DNA of 44,923 nucleotides, from positions 1-44,923 of the forward strand of contig CACOAX010000006.1 of the NCBI GenBank assembly GCA_902625365.1, written 5' to 3'. Positions 1 to 9,000 of this stretch are shown one piece after another. The stretch is from an uncultured Alphaproteobacteria bacterium. GTDB taxonomy: Bacteria; Pseudomonadota; Alphaproteobacteria; HIMB59; GCA-002718135. Within the stretch, counting starts at the first letter, position 1, and every line of letters starts with the position of its first letter. The notes below the pieces were generated by a model. That model saw nothing but the letters and a program-made list of their open reading frames with translations. It was not told the DNA's origin and did not search any database. The translations under genes and the position numbers were made by a program.

Positions 1-399
1 TTTAATACAAAAATATCAACTAATGAAAGTGTAAGAATATTTCCATTATCAAATTGGACAGAAGTTGATGTGTGGCAATATATATATCAAGAAAATATTC
101 CCATTGTTCCATTATATTTTGCAGCAAAAAGACCTGTAATAAATAGAGATGATATGTTGATAATGGTAGATGATAATAGATTAGAAATAAAAGAAGACGA
201 GAAGATAGAAGAAAAATTAATTAGATTTAGAACTCTTGGTTGCTATCCCCTAACTGGAGCAGTAGAATCTAAAGCATCAAGTATTGAAGAAATAATTATT
301 GAACTACTAGAATCAAAGCATTCTGAGAGACAAGGAAGACTGATAGATTCAGATCAAATAGGATCAATGGAAATAAAAAAACAAGATGGTTATTTCTAA
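1..399 (+). CDS. cysD: Sulfate adenylyltransferase subunit 2 (CysD), 3' part
   Basis: This is the C-terminal part of CysD, the small ATP-pyrophosphatase subunit that makes APS from sulfate and ATP together with the CysN GTPase. The reading frame is open from the first base of the window, so the N-terminus lies outside it. The first visible residues ([15 protein letters not shown]) and the later stretch around [15 protein letters not shown] are characteristic of the CysD family, as is the C-terminal SERQGRLID. The stop codon overlaps the start of the cysN-cysC fusion by one base (TAATG), so the two are translationally coupled. The ATG at base 70 is internal and should not be taken as the start. 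Identification is firm; only the truncation limits it. Confidence 0.95.
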   Translation, partial: FNTKISTNESVRIFPLSNWTEVDVWQYIYQENIPIVPLYFAAKRPVINRDDMLIMVDDNRLEIKEDEKIEEKLIRFRTLGCYPLTGAVESKASSIEEIIIELLESKHSERQGRLIDSDQIGSMEIKKQDGYF

Positions 400-2270
400 T
401 GGATTTAAAAAAATTTTTTATTAATCAAAATTCCAAAAAGCAACTTAAAATCTTAACTTGTGGTTCCGTAGATGATGGTAAATCAACTTTAATTGGAAGA
501 CTTCTATTTGATTCTAAAAGTATTTACAGTGATCAGATTTCACAGACCAAATTTGAAAGTGAGAAATATGGTACTCAAGGTAAAGAAATAGATCTCGCAT
601 TACTAATAGATGGTTTACAAGCTGAAAGAGAACAAGGTATAACAATCGATGTAGCTTATAGATATTTTGAAACTGAAAAATGTAAGTTTATAATTGCAGA
701 TACACCGGGTCATCAAGAATATACAAGAAATATGGCTACTGGTGCATCTAATTCAGACATTGGTATTGTTCTAATTGATGCAACTAAGGGCATATTAGAT
801 CAAACTAGGCGACATACTTTCATTCTATCACTGTTAGGAGTAAGTCACATTGTAATAGCTGTAAACAAAATGGACCTTTTGAATTATGATAAAATAAATT
901 TTGATAATATTGTTCATTCATTTGAAAAACTATCTAAAAATTTTAATTTTTTATCTAAAAAATATATTCCAATGTCAGCACTTATTGGTGATAATGTTTT
1001 TTCAAAATCAAAAGAAATGCCTTGGTATGCTGATGAAACATTAATTAGTACATTGGAAAGTTTTGATATTGATAAATCTTCTATAGATGAAGAATTTTCT
1101 ATGCCTATTCAATGGGTTAACCGATCAAGTTCAGATTTTAGAGGATATAGTGGAACAATCTCTTCAGGAAAAATTAATATTAACGATGAAATCACAGTAG
1201 TATCATCAGGAGAGAAAGCGAAGGTTGGTAAAATATTAACTCCAGATGGAAATGCAGAATTTTCATTTGAAAATCAAGCAGTAACTATCTCCCTAGATAA
1301 AGAGATAGACATTTCTAGAGGGGATATAATTACTACTGATTTAAATAAAATTAATATAGCAGATCAATTTTCAGCACATTTAATATGGATGCATAAAGAT
1401 AACATGTTGCCTGAAAGAAATTATATATTCAGATTTACTAATTCATATATAAACGGCAAAATTACAAATCTTGAATACAAAATAAATATTAACTCTTATG
1501 AAAAAATTGCAGCAAAGTCTCTAGAGTTAAATGATATTGCATATTGTAAAATTGCATTGAGTAAGCCAACTTTTTTTAAATCTTATATTAAGAATAATCA
1601 GCTTGGAAGTTTTGTAATAATTGATCAATTTAATAATCTAACAGTCGGAGCTGGAATGATTGATTTTGAGCTAAGAAGATCAAGTAACATTTCATGGCAT
1701 GATATGACAATAGATAAGAAGAAAAGATCAACATTGAACTCTCAAAAACCCTGTGCTTTATGGTTCACAGGACTTTCTGGCTCAGGTAAATCAACTATCG
1801 CAAATATTTTAGAACAAAAATTACATCAACTTAATAAAAGAACATACTTATTAGATGGGGATAATATTAGGCATGGATTAAATAAAGACTTAGGATTTAC
1901 TGATGCTGACAGAGTAGAAAATATTCGAAGAGTCGCTGAAGTATCAAAATTAATGACTGACGCAGGATTAATAACATTAATTTCTTTCATATCACCTTTT
2001 AAATCTGAGAGAAGAATGGCAAGAGATTTATTTGAGACTAATGAATTTATAGAAATTTTTGTTGATACGCCTATAGAAGAATGTGAAAAAAGAGATCCTA
2101 AAGGATTATATAAAAAAGCAAGATCAGGAAAACTAAAAAATTTTACAGGAATAGACTCTGATTACGAAATACCTTTAACACCAGAAATAAAATTAAAAAC
2201 AGTTTCAAAAAACCCTGAAGAATTAGCTGATGAAATTTTAAATTATATGAAAAAAAATAATATTATTTAA
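399..2270 (+). CDS. cysNC: Bifunctional sulfate adenylyltransferase subunit 1 / adenylylsulfate kinase (CysN-CysC)
   Basis: This 623-residue fusion joins the CysN GTPase, which drives APS synthesis by CysD, to APS kinase, which makes PAPS. The GTPase half shows G1 GSVDDGKS at residues 22-29, G3 DTPGH at 101-105 and NKMD at 156-159, followed by elongation-factor-like beta-barrel domains to about residue 430. APS kinase begins near residue 447, with the P-loop GLSGSGKS at about 458-465 and the family segment [11 protein letters not shown] after it. It is coupled to cysD by a one-base overlap. The 3' end overlaps the convergent dehydrogenase gene by four bases, sharing the stop (TTAA). No sulfite or PAPS reductase is in the window, so the products could serve assimilation or sulfation. 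Confidence 0.95.
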   Translation: MDLKKFFINQNSKKQLKILTCGSVDDGKSTLIGRLLFDSKSIYSDQISQTKFESEKYGTQGKEIDLALLIDGLQAEREQGITIDVAYRYFETEKCKFIIADTPGHQEYTRNMATGASNSDIGIVLIDATKGILDQTRRHTFILSLLGVSHIVIAVNKMDLLNYDKINFDNIVHSFEKLSKNFNFLSKKYIPMSALIGDNVFSKSKEMPWYADETLISTLESFDIDKSSIDEEFSMPIQWVNRSSSDFRGYSGTISSGKININDEITVVSSGEKAKVGKILTPDGNAEFSFENQAVTISLDKEIDISRGDIITTDLNKINIADQFSAHLIWMHKDNMLPERNYIFRFTNSYINGKITNLEYKININSYEKIAAKSLELNDIAYCKIALSKPTFFKSYIKNNQLGSFVIIDQFNNLTVGAGMIDFELRRSSNISWHDMTIDKKKRSTLNSQKPCALWFTGLSGSGKSTIANILEQKLHQLNKRTYLLDGDNIRHGLNKDLGFTDADRVENIRRVAEVSKLMTDAGLITLISFISPFKSERRMARDLFETNEFIEIFVDTPIEECEKRDPKGLYKKARSGKLKNFTGIDSDYEIPLTPEIKLKTVSKNPEELADEILNYMKKNNII

Positions 2271-3589
2271 TTTTTAATTTTTGCAGCAGGTTTGCCATAC
2301 TCTACATTTAAACCACCATATCTTCTCACTCTAACATTACATTGTTCTGCGTGACCAATAAATCCTTCAAGGTGTGAAAGTCTAGATCCATATTCTCCAA
2401 TAAGTGTAGCTGCTTCATCGGTTGTAATTTTTTGATAAGTGTGGGTTTTAATAAACTTACCAACCCACAAACCACCAGTGTATCTTCCAGCTTTTTTAGT
2501 TGGAAGAGTATGGTTGGTGCCTATGACTTTATCGCCATTAGCAACATTAGTTCTAGCACCCAAAAATAGAGCTCCATAAGATGTCATATTTTCTAAAAAC
2601 CAATCATCTTTTTTTGTCATAACTTGAACATGTTCTGAAGCTATTTCATTTGCTTTAGATAACATCTCCTCATAGGTATCACATAAAATTATTTCTCCAT
2701 AATCTCTCCAGCTTGTACTTGCTGTTTCTTTAGTAGGTAAAATTTCTAAAATTCTATCAATTTCTTTAAATGTTTCTTCTGCAAGTTTACTTGAGTTTGT
2801 TATCATCACAGCAGGAGAATTATATCCATGTTCTGCTTGTCCTAATAAGTCTGTTGCACATATTTCACCGTCAACAGTTTCATCTGCAATAACCATCGTT
2901 TCAGTAGGGCCAGCAAATAAATCGATACCAACTTTGCCATACAATTGTCTTTTTGCTTCAGCAACAAATGCATTACCAGGTCCAACAAGCATATCGACAG
3001 GTTTAATTGTTTCTGTACCAATAGCCATAGCACCAACTCCTTGCATTCCACCCAAAACATAAATTTCGTGAGCACCACCCATTTTCATTGCTGTAACGAC
3101 AGCTGGATTTGGCTTACCTTTAAAAGGTGGGGTAGTAGCAACAATTCTTGGAACCCCAGCAACAGAAGCAGTAACAACTGACATATGAGCAGAAGCTACC
3201 ATTGGGAATTTTCCGGCAGGCACATAACATCCTACTGCTTGTACTGGTATATTTTTATGACCAAGAATCACACCTGGATGCGTTTCTACTTTTAATTCAC
3301 TTAAAGTTTTAAGTTGTGCTTCCGCAAATGATCGCACTTGTTTTTGAGCAAATTTAATGTCTTCTTTGTCATCATCAGATACTTCACTCATTAATTGATT
3401 TATTTGATCTTCACTTAATTGAAAACTATCTGGAGAATAGTTATCAAATTTTTGAGATAACTCTCTAATATGTTTATCTCCTTCTGACTCAATTTTACTT
3501 AATGTTTCCTCAACAATTTTTTTTACTTTATCATTATCTTCAATTCTTTGTTTTTCATCTAAACCTTTTTTTAAATATTCAATTGCCAT
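2267..3589 (-). CDS. Histidinol-dehydrogenase-family protein, HpsN/catabolic type
   Basis: This 440-residue NAD-dependent, zinc-dependent alcohol dehydrogenase has the histidinol dehydrogenase fold. All expected site residues can be placed: zinc ligands Q251 and H254 (in GQAEHG), D353 and H413, and catalytic E319-H320 and H360 (in GTNHTLPT). It is therefore probably active. It does not sit with any other his gene. It lies 2 bases downstream of a two-domain SnoaL-like gene in the same operon, which argues for a catabolic paralogue. One known catabolic branch is HpsN, which oxidises dihydroxypropanesulfonate to sulfolactate. The sulfopyruvate decarboxylase genes at 31764-32830 would fit that, but the substrate cannot be read from sequence. 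Biosynthetic HisD is the less likely alternative. Confidence 0.8.
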   Translation of the reverse strand: MAIEYLKKGLDEKQRIEDNDKVKKIVEETLSKIESEGDKHIRELSQKFDNYSPDSFQLSEDQINQLMSEVSDDDKEDIKFAQKQVRSFAEAQLKTLSELKVETHPGVILGHKNIPVQAVGCYVPAGKFPMVASAHMSVVTASVAGVPRIVATTPPFKGKPNPAVVTAMKMGGAHEIYVLGGMQGVGAMAIGTETIKPVDMLVGPGNAFVAEAKRQLYGKVGIDLFAGPTETMVIADETVDGEICATDLLGQAEHGYNSPAVMITNSSKLAEETFKEIDRILEILPTKETASTSWRDYGEIILCDTYEEMLSKANEIASEHVQVMTKKDDWFLENMTSYGALFLGARTNVANGDKVIGTNHTLPTKKAGRYTGGLWVGKFIKTHTYQKITTDEAATLIGEYGSRLSHLEGFIGHAEQCNVRVRRYGGLNVEYGKPAAKIKN

Positions 3590-3591
3590 AA

Positions 3592-4689
3592 TTATTTTCT
3601 ATGAATTAATTTAAAGATATCAATGCCTATTTGATTTAATATGTGTGCTATGTCGATTGGTACCCAATTTTCTCTAATTAGCCCTTCATGATGCAAATAA
3701 AAATCCATGACTCTCATTGTTATTTTTTTTTGAGTAGGTTCAAACCCTAGCCAATCGCTTGATCCATGAACACATTGAATACTATGCCAACCGCCAGTCA
3801 TAGAATAATTTCCATCTCCAATTTCAATATAATGACCGATTTTCCAATAATCTCTGTCCTTGAATGTAAGTCTAAATGGGAGTTGGTGATGATCAACAAA
3901 ACCATCTAAACCTCTAGCTGTACCTATACCACTTGGCCCATACCACATCATTTTTGGGTGCCAATAATCTTGTTGAGGATGATTAATTAATTTTTCTCTT
4001 ATTTGATCTTTTGTAAGACCTGGCTCAGTCTCAGGTTTAATATTTAAACTTCTTTGCATGGTTAAATCTTGATTCAAAGACTGAAGAGACAGTTCCTTAT
4101 CTAAATTTTGATTATTTTCTCCATCACCTGTGATTGGACTAGGCCACATCCCTTCTACCCCAAGAGATTTATTTATAGGCCAATGTCCCGCTTGACGAAT
4201 AAAATCTACAGTATCTATCAATGTGTAAGATTTTATTATTTTATTGTTTGTAATTTGATGTGCCTCGCATGTTCTAAGATATATTGTTTTGTTAGTCGGC
4301 TTTACGCCCAACCACTCATTTTTGAAAGTTCCAGTTAAATGACTAATGAATGAAACAAAAACTTTATCTCTAAATGCACCACCAATTACTAGATTATTTC
4401 TTCTTTCAAGATCGGGGAATGCCTTCTTTAAAGGTATCAAATATTTATTTTTTATTTCTTCAATTCCTTTAATTTCATTAATTGGATGAAAGCCATTAAA
4501 CTCAGCATCTAAGTGATATAAATTTTCAAGATTTTTATCTAAATCATCTAAAGAGCACTCGGCAATTTTTTTTAATAAATTTTTGAAATATATTTTGTTT
4601 TCAATATTTATTTTTGGATCAAGATCTAAATGAATTATATTTGAGTTATCTTTTTCACCTGTATCAAAGTTTTGTATTTTATTTGCCAT
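3592..4689 (-). CDS. Two-domain SnoaL/NTF2-like protein (ester-cyclase type), copy A
   Basis: This 365-residue protein has no signal peptide and appears to be built of two SnoaL-like alpha+beta barrel domains, at about residues 30-175 and 225-360. The second domain carries the motif MMWYGPSGIG at 247-256, which recurs in the proteins encoded at 7889-8893 and 10137-10556. SnoaL-like folds include polyketide cyclases, epoxide hydrolases, isomerases and dehydratases, so the reaction is unknown. The gene is first in a two-gene operon with the HisD-family dehydrogenase, 2 bases apart, so the two probably act on the same compound. It resembles the 7889-8893 protein in length and domain order and looks like its paralogue. 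The fold call is from pattern recognition only. Confidence 0.75.
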   Translation of the reverse strand: MANKIQNFDTGEKDNSNIIHLDLDPKINIENKIYFKNLLKKIAECSLDDLDKNLENLYHLDAEFNGFHPINEIKGIEEIKNKYLIPLKKAFPDLERRNNLVIGGAFRDKVFVSFISHLTGTFKNEWLGVKPTNKTIYLRTCEAHQITNNKIIKSYTLIDTVDFIRQAGHWPINKSLGVEGMWPSPITGDGENNQNLDKELSLQSLNQDLTMQRSLNIKPETEPGLTKDQIREKLINHPQQDYWHPKMMWYGPSGIGTARGLDGFVDHHQLPFRLTFKDRDYWKIGHYIEIGDGNYSMTGGWHSIQCVHGSSDWLGFEPTQKKITMRVMDFYLHHEGLIRENWVPIDIAHILNQIGIDIFKLIHRK

Positions 4690-4736
4690 AATAATTTAAT
4701 AACACTATTGTTAAATAGTAATTGATTTATTCATTA

Positions 4737-4755
4737 TTTTGAATAATATTCAAAA
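4737..4755. promoter_or_regulatory. Perfect inverted repeat in a divergent promoter region (candidate operator)
   Basis: The 19-base sequence TTTTGAATAATATTCAAAA is a perfect inverted repeat with 9-base arms around one central A. It lies between the divergent dehydrogenase/SnoaL operon and the cupin/SnoaL/MetE operon. A weak promoter for the rightward operon can be drawn as TTGATT at 4722-4727, 16 bases, then TAATAT at 4744-4749, which would put the palindrome over the -10 element. Such placement suits a repressor. The nearest regulator gene is the LacI-type gene at 10586-11587. Simple AT-rich symmetry by chance is possible. Confidence 0.4.
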
Positions 4756-4780
4756 AAAATGAATAAAAGATCATTACAAT

Positions 4781-5752
4781 ATGTCAATTAATATTACATC
4801 TAGATTAGCTAAATTCGATGAACTTATTCCTAGTAATATACCATTTGTTGAGGGAAAACTAAAAGGTCATCAAGATAGGAAAAATTATTCAGTTATAGGA
4901 CCAGGTGTAAGTGAAGATGCTAAACAAAATGTTAAAATAGCTGAAGAACATGGCTTTAATATTGGTGCTGTAAGTGCTGCGCCGATGAATGGCTCTGGAT
5001 TACATAGTCACACAACAGCAGAAGTTTTTATAATTCACTCAGGTGCTTGGCGTTTTTATTGGGGTGTTGATGGCACAGAAGGAGAAGTAATACTAAAAAA
5101 AGGTGACATCGCTTCTTTTCCCACAAACATGTTCAGAGGTTTTCAAAATGTAAGTGATGAAGAAGCTTTAATGTTTGTTGTGTTAGGTGAAAATGATCCA
5201 GGTGTTATTACTTGGACACCTAAACTTTTAAAAGATGCAAAAGAATCTGGCATGGTATTAATGAATGATAATTCTTTAATTGATACAGAGAAACAGAAAA
5301 TAACAGATGAGACTAAGGTTATTCAACCGCTTAAAGATAATGAATTAGAGAGTTTTGACCACTACTCTTCAGAAGACATAGAAAAATTCGTGATTCGATT
5401 TAATGATAAAGATCAACACTTTGTTGATGATGATCACTATCAGTCTAATAAAATTATTAACTATATTGATCAATTTCAAATTCACGACAAATTGTTTAGT
5501 CCAAAAATACCGCATACGACAGGATTTAGCCTTTCTCTTCTTAATGGAAAAAGTGCCCATATACATGAATACAAACTGGATAAATCAGAGGTTTATCATT
5601 GTTTATCTGGTGAATGGGAAATAGATTGTGATGGAGACAAAGTAGTGATTAAAGAAAAGGATACCTTTTCAGTACCAAAAAATTCACTACGTTCAATCAG
5701 GCAGATAAGTGATCATGATGGCAATTTATTTATAATACGACAAACTAATTAA
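4781..5752 (+). CDS. Double-cupin protein
   Basis: This 323-residue cytoplasmic protein has two cupin barrels. The first has the metal-binding motif GSGLHSHTTAEVF with H75, H77 and E81. The second cupin motif, GDIASFPTNMFRGFQN (108-123), has Arg119 where the fourth metal ligand, a His, is usual. The second barrel, from about residue 245, has H260 and H262 in AHIHEY, and E270 further on. Double cupins include dioxygenases, sugar or sugar-acid isomerases and storage-type proteins, and the substrate is not readable. The gene opens an operon with a two-domain SnoaL-like protein (11 bases downstream) and a MetE-core protein, and probably belongs to the same pathway as the divergent dehydrogenase operon. 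Confidence 0.8.
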   Translation: MSINITSRLAKFDELIPSNIPFVEGKLKGHQDRKNYSVIGPGVSEDAKQNVKIAEEHGFNIGAVSAAPMNGSGLHSHTTAEVFIIHSGAWRFYWGVDGTEGEVILKKGDIASFPTNMFRGFQNVSDEEALMFVVLGENDPGVITWTPKLLKDAKESGMVLMNDNSLIDTEKQKITDETKVIQPLKDNELESFDHYSSEDIEKFVIRFNDKDQHFVDDDHYQSNKIINYIDQFQIHDKLFSPKIPHTTGFSLSLLNGKSAHIHEYKLDKSEVYHCLSGEWEIDCDGDKVVIKEKDTFSVPKNSLRSIRQISDHDGNLFIIRQTN

Positions 5753-5763
5753 ATATTAATTAT

Positions 5764-6756
5764 ATGAAAGGATTTGATACTCAATTCAAAGATTTTCCCG
5801 ATTATATTTTAAAGATCACATATCAAATTTGGGAAAACAATGATGTTGAAGCAATCAGAGATTATTATGCTGATACTCCAAATGTAAGCCTCCCCACACC
5901 TACAAGATCTCCATCGGGAGTAATTTATGGTGCAGACCCAGTAATTGAAAGTACCTATGCTAGTAAAAAACTATTTCCCGACAGAACACTTTTAGGTGAA
6001 GATGTAATTTGGACAGGAAATGATGATGAGGGATATTTTTCATCACATCGCATTTTATCAACCTCTACTCATTCTGTTGATGGGATGTATGGGAAAGCAA
6101 CAGGAAAAAAACTCTATTATCGAACCATTGCTGATTGTGCATGTATGAATAATCAAGTTTATGATGAGTGGCTTGTGAGAGACCAAGGAGCAATTGTGAG
6201 ACAAATTGGAATTGATCCGAAGAAATTTGCAAGTAATCTTATTAAAGATGAAGGTGGTCCTGAAAAAGCTAGTAAACCATTTGATGAAAATACACCTGTT
6301 AAATCTATTTATAAATCTCCCATATTAGATTCTGGCAACATTGGAGAATTATATGCAAATATCTTAACTTCTATTATGAATATTAATTTAGAGAAAACAA
6401 TAAATGATAGTTATGACAGAGCTATACAGCAATACCAGCCAGGGGGAAAAACTCACCATGGTAGATATGAGGTAATAAAATTTTGGAAACAATTAAGAGA
6501 TGCTTTTCCTAACGCATTGTTCTCAGTCGAGCACATTGCTTTTACTGAAGAAAAATATGAACCAAAAAAAGCTTCAGTTCGTTGGTCTATGGTAGGTAAA
6601 CATGAAGGTGATGGTCTTTTTGGAAAAGCTTCTAATTCGAAAATTTATATAATGGGTATTAATCATGTTGAATTTGGAGAAAGAGGTATTAAAAATGAAT
6701 GGGTTCTCTATGATGAAACTATGATCTGGAAACAGATTTTATTAAAAACAGGTTAA
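5764..6756 (+). CDS. Two-domain SnoaL/NTF2-like protein, copy B
   Basis: This 330-residue protein without a signal peptide shows two SnoaL-like domains, roughly residues 1-160 and 190-328. Its opening (MKGFDTQFKDFPDYIL, then TYQIWE) is clearly matched by residues 51 onward of the 9001-10140 product (MKGFEDQYKNIIDYIV, TYQIWE), so the two are paralogues. They form a second subfamily, distinct from the pair at 3592-4689 and 7889-8893. The gene sits between the double cupin (11 bases upstream) and the MetE-core gene (4 bases downstream), so it is in an operon with both. The reaction is unknown. Known members of the fold catalyse cyclisation, isomerisation, hydration or dehydration without cofactors. 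Confidence 0.75.
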   Translation: MKGFDTQFKDFPDYILKITYQIWENNDVEAIRDYYADTPNVSLPTPTRSPSGVIYGADPVIESTYASKKLFPDRTLLGEDVIWTGNDDEGYFSSHRILSTSTHSVDGMYGKATGKKLYYRTIADCACMNNQVYDEWLVRDQGAIVRQIGIDPKKFASNLIKDEGGPEKASKPFDENTPVKSIYKSPILDSGNIGELYANILTSIMNINLEKTINDSYDRAIQQYQPGGKTHHGRYEVIKFWKQLRDAFPNALFSVEHIAFTEEKYEPKKASVRWSMVGKHEGDGLFGKASNSKIYIMGINHVEFGERGIKNEWVLYDETMIWKQILLKTG

Positions 6757-6760
6757 TTTA

Positions 6761-7888
6761 ATGTCTAATATTTTGACAACACATGTTGGAAGCCTTCCTA
6801 GATCAAAAGAACTTTCAGAATTTTTATTTGCAAAAGATAAAGGAGAGAAATTCAGTCAAAGTAGTTTTGATGAAGTGTTAAAAAAAAATGTCGAAAGTGT
6901 TGTTAAAAGACAACTTGATGTAGGAATTGATTTTGTCAGTGATGGGGAGATGAGTAAAATTAGTTATGCTACTTACATTAAAGATAGAATAGATGGTTTC
7001 TCAGGTGAAAGTGATAGAAGAGCACCTGCTGATCTAGATGATTTTCCAGAATACAAAGAAAAGATTGCTAAAAGTGGTGGCACGCCAACTTATACTCGAC
7101 CATGTTGTACAAACGAATTAGCAGTAAAAGATGAATTATCTCTTCTAAAAGACATAAATAATTTTAAAAATTCACTTAATAAATTAAATCATCAACATGC
7201 ATTTATGAATTCAGCTTCACCTGGTGTAATAAATGTTTTTATGCCAAATAAATTTTATAGTAGCGAAGATGAATATTTGGATAAATTATCTAATATTATG
7301 GCTAAAGAATACGAGGCTATAACAAAATCAAATATCCAAGTTCAGTTAGATTGCCCAGACCTTGCTTTAGCAAGACACATGAATTTTAAAAATTTATCAG
7401 AGGATGAATTTATCAAACGTGCAGAACTACAAATTGAATGTTTAAACTCAGCATTATCTAATGTTGATATTGAACAAACTAGAATGCACATATGTTGGGG
7501 AAATTATGAAGGGCCCCACACACACGATATTGCTCTAGAGAAAATATTACCTATAATTTTGAAATCAAAGATAAAATACTTTCTTATTGAATCTTCAAAT
7601 CCTAGGCACGCTCATGAATGGAAAGTTTTTCAAGATATAAAGTTACCAAAAGATAAAGTCCTAGTACCTGGAGTAATCGACTCAACCTCTAACTTTGTTG
7701 AACACCCAGAAGTTGTTGCAGATAGATTAATTCAGTTTTCTACAGTAATTCCAAAAGATCAATTAATGGCAGGGACAGATTGTGGTTTTAGTACTTTTGC
7801 TGGTTTTGGTAAAATCGATGAAAAAATTTGCTATGAAAAGCTTCATGCATTAGTTGAAGGTACTAAACTTGCCTCGAAAGTAATCTAG
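6761..7888 (+). CDS. Cobalamin-independent methionine synthase C-terminal-domain (MetE-core) protein
   Basis: This 375-residue protein corresponds to the C-terminal catalytic barrel of MetE, without the N-terminal half that makes full MetE about 750 residues. It begins with the family signature TTHVGSLPR. The zinc site is complete: H243-x-C245 (in MHICWG), E277 (in LIESSN) and C341 (in TDCGF). Such core proteins transfer methyl groups between thiols and methyl donors, and some act in catabolic demethylation. It ends the cupin-SnoaL operon, 4 bases after the SnoaL gene, and abuts the stop of the convergent SnoaL gene with no bases between. The methyl donor and acceptor are unknown. A second, divergent MetE-core gene lies at 20753-21802. 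Confidence 0.85.
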   Translation: MSNILTTHVGSLPRSKELSEFLFAKDKGEKFSQSSFDEVLKKNVESVVKRQLDVGIDFVSDGEMSKISYATYIKDRIDGFSGESDRRAPADLDDFPEYKEKIAKSGGTPTYTRPCCTNELAVKDELSLLKDINNFKNSLNKLNHQHAFMNSASPGVINVFMPNKFYSSEDEYLDKLSNIMAKEYEAITKSNIQVQLDCPDLALARHMNFKNLSEDEFIKRAELQIECLNSALSNVDIEQTRMHICWGNYEGPHTHDIALEKILPIILKSKIKYFLIESSNPRHAHEWKVFQDIKLPKDKVLVPGVIDSTSNFVEHPEVVADRLIQFSTVIPKDQLMAGTDCGFSTFAGFGKIDEKICYEKLHALVEGTKLASKVI

Positions 7889-8893
7889 TTACTGATTTAA
7901 AAATTTTGCTCTTTCTAAAAGATCCACTCCTAATTTTTTTAAAAAATGTAAATGATCAATAAAGATCCAATTTTCAGCCAATTTATCTCCGTCTCTTCGA
8001 TATAAATCTACAACTCTCATTTCTGATTCAATATCACTAGCATTTGTTAAGCCTAAATATTCTCCTTTAGGTTTCATAATTAAATTTGGCCAACCAAACC
8101 AACCACCTAGATCATCTTCAGAACTACTAAGTATGTGTCCATTGAAACGAACAAACTCTAAACCATCTTGAAATGGTTTTGTGTGACCTTTCTGATAACC
8201 ATCAATTGTGTATGAAGCACCTATACCTCCTGGTCCCCACCAAATCATATCATTATGCCAATCTAATTCTAATTCTTCTTTATAAGATTGCATTTTGGAT
8301 CCTTTAACAAGTCGATCGCGCATTCTATGAATTAAATCTAATGTTTTTTGACTTTCAGTTTGATTAGAAACATCAAATTTTAATCCTTTATGATTCATTG
8401 GTCCAGGCGTTACACAAACGAGACCTGTAGATTCAGGAATTATAGAAAGACCTAGTTGTTGCATTAAGTTCATTACATCTAAAAAAATAGCTCCTTCAGT
8501 AATTTTGTTATTTTCCACTTTGTAAAATTCTGCAAATCTCAATAAAATTGATTTATTATTTGGTTTAAGGCCTACAAACGGTTTATGGAAAACACCCATG
8601 AAATGACCCATACTTGAGATCCATTTCCCTTTATTTGTATCAAGTGAATTTATCCCAGCATAAAATATATCTAATCGACGTTGTATAGGTGAAAATGAAT
8701 TTTTAATTGGTTTCCAAAGATTATTAGCAACAAGATCTATATTGCCTAGTTCGTTGAAGGGATGGGTACATTTCATATTAAAATCTTCTGATGCGTATTT
8801 GGATACAACTTCTGATAATGAATCAATGTTGCAACTATCTATTTCATTGAAATAATCTAATACTAATTTTTTTTCTGCTTGGAGATCGGTCAT
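7889..8893 (-). CDS. Two-domain SnoaL/NTF2-like protein, copy C
   Basis: This 334-residue protein has two SnoaL-like domains, about residues 5-150 and 190-325. The second carries MIWWGPGGIG at 216-225, the counterpart of MMWYGPSGIG in the 3592-4689 product, and both proteins have the shared pattern of a Gly-Leu-Lys/Gly-Val-Lys-Pro-x-Asn-Lys stretch in the first domain. They are therefore likely paralogues. The gene is transcribed alone on the reverse strand, between the MetE-core gene (abutting, convergent) and a divergent two-gene SnoaL operon beginning at 9001. The function is unknown. Confidence 0.72.
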   Translation of the reverse strand: MTDLQAEKKLVLDYFNEIDSCNIDSLSEVVSKYASEDFNMKCTHPFNELGNIDLVANNLWKPIKNSFSPIQRRLDIFYAGINSLDTNKGKWISSMGHFMGVFHKPFVGLKPNNKSILLRFAEFYKVENNKITEGAIFLDVMNLMQQLGLSIIPESTGLVCVTPGPMNHKGLKFDVSNQTESQKTLDLIHRMRDRLVKGSKMQSYKEELELDWHNDMIWWGPGGIGASYTIDGYQKGHTKPFQDGLEFVRFNGHILSSSEDDLGGWFGWPNLIMKPKGEYLGLTNASDIESEMRVVDLYRRDGDKLAENWIFIDHLHFLKKLGVDLLERAKFLNQ

Positions 8894-9000
8894 TTCATTT
8901 TGATTATATTAATAAACTAAAAAAGACAATATGCATTTTTTTGAATAAAATTTCATTGCTTTGAAATATTTTTAAATGTATCTCATTATAAATACAAATT

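Noticed and set aside
2945-3181. Open frame on the + strand opposite the HisD-family gene
   Set aside because: It lies wholly inside a gene with intact catalytic residues and has a non-protein-like Ser/Asn/Cys-rich composition; it is a shadow frame.
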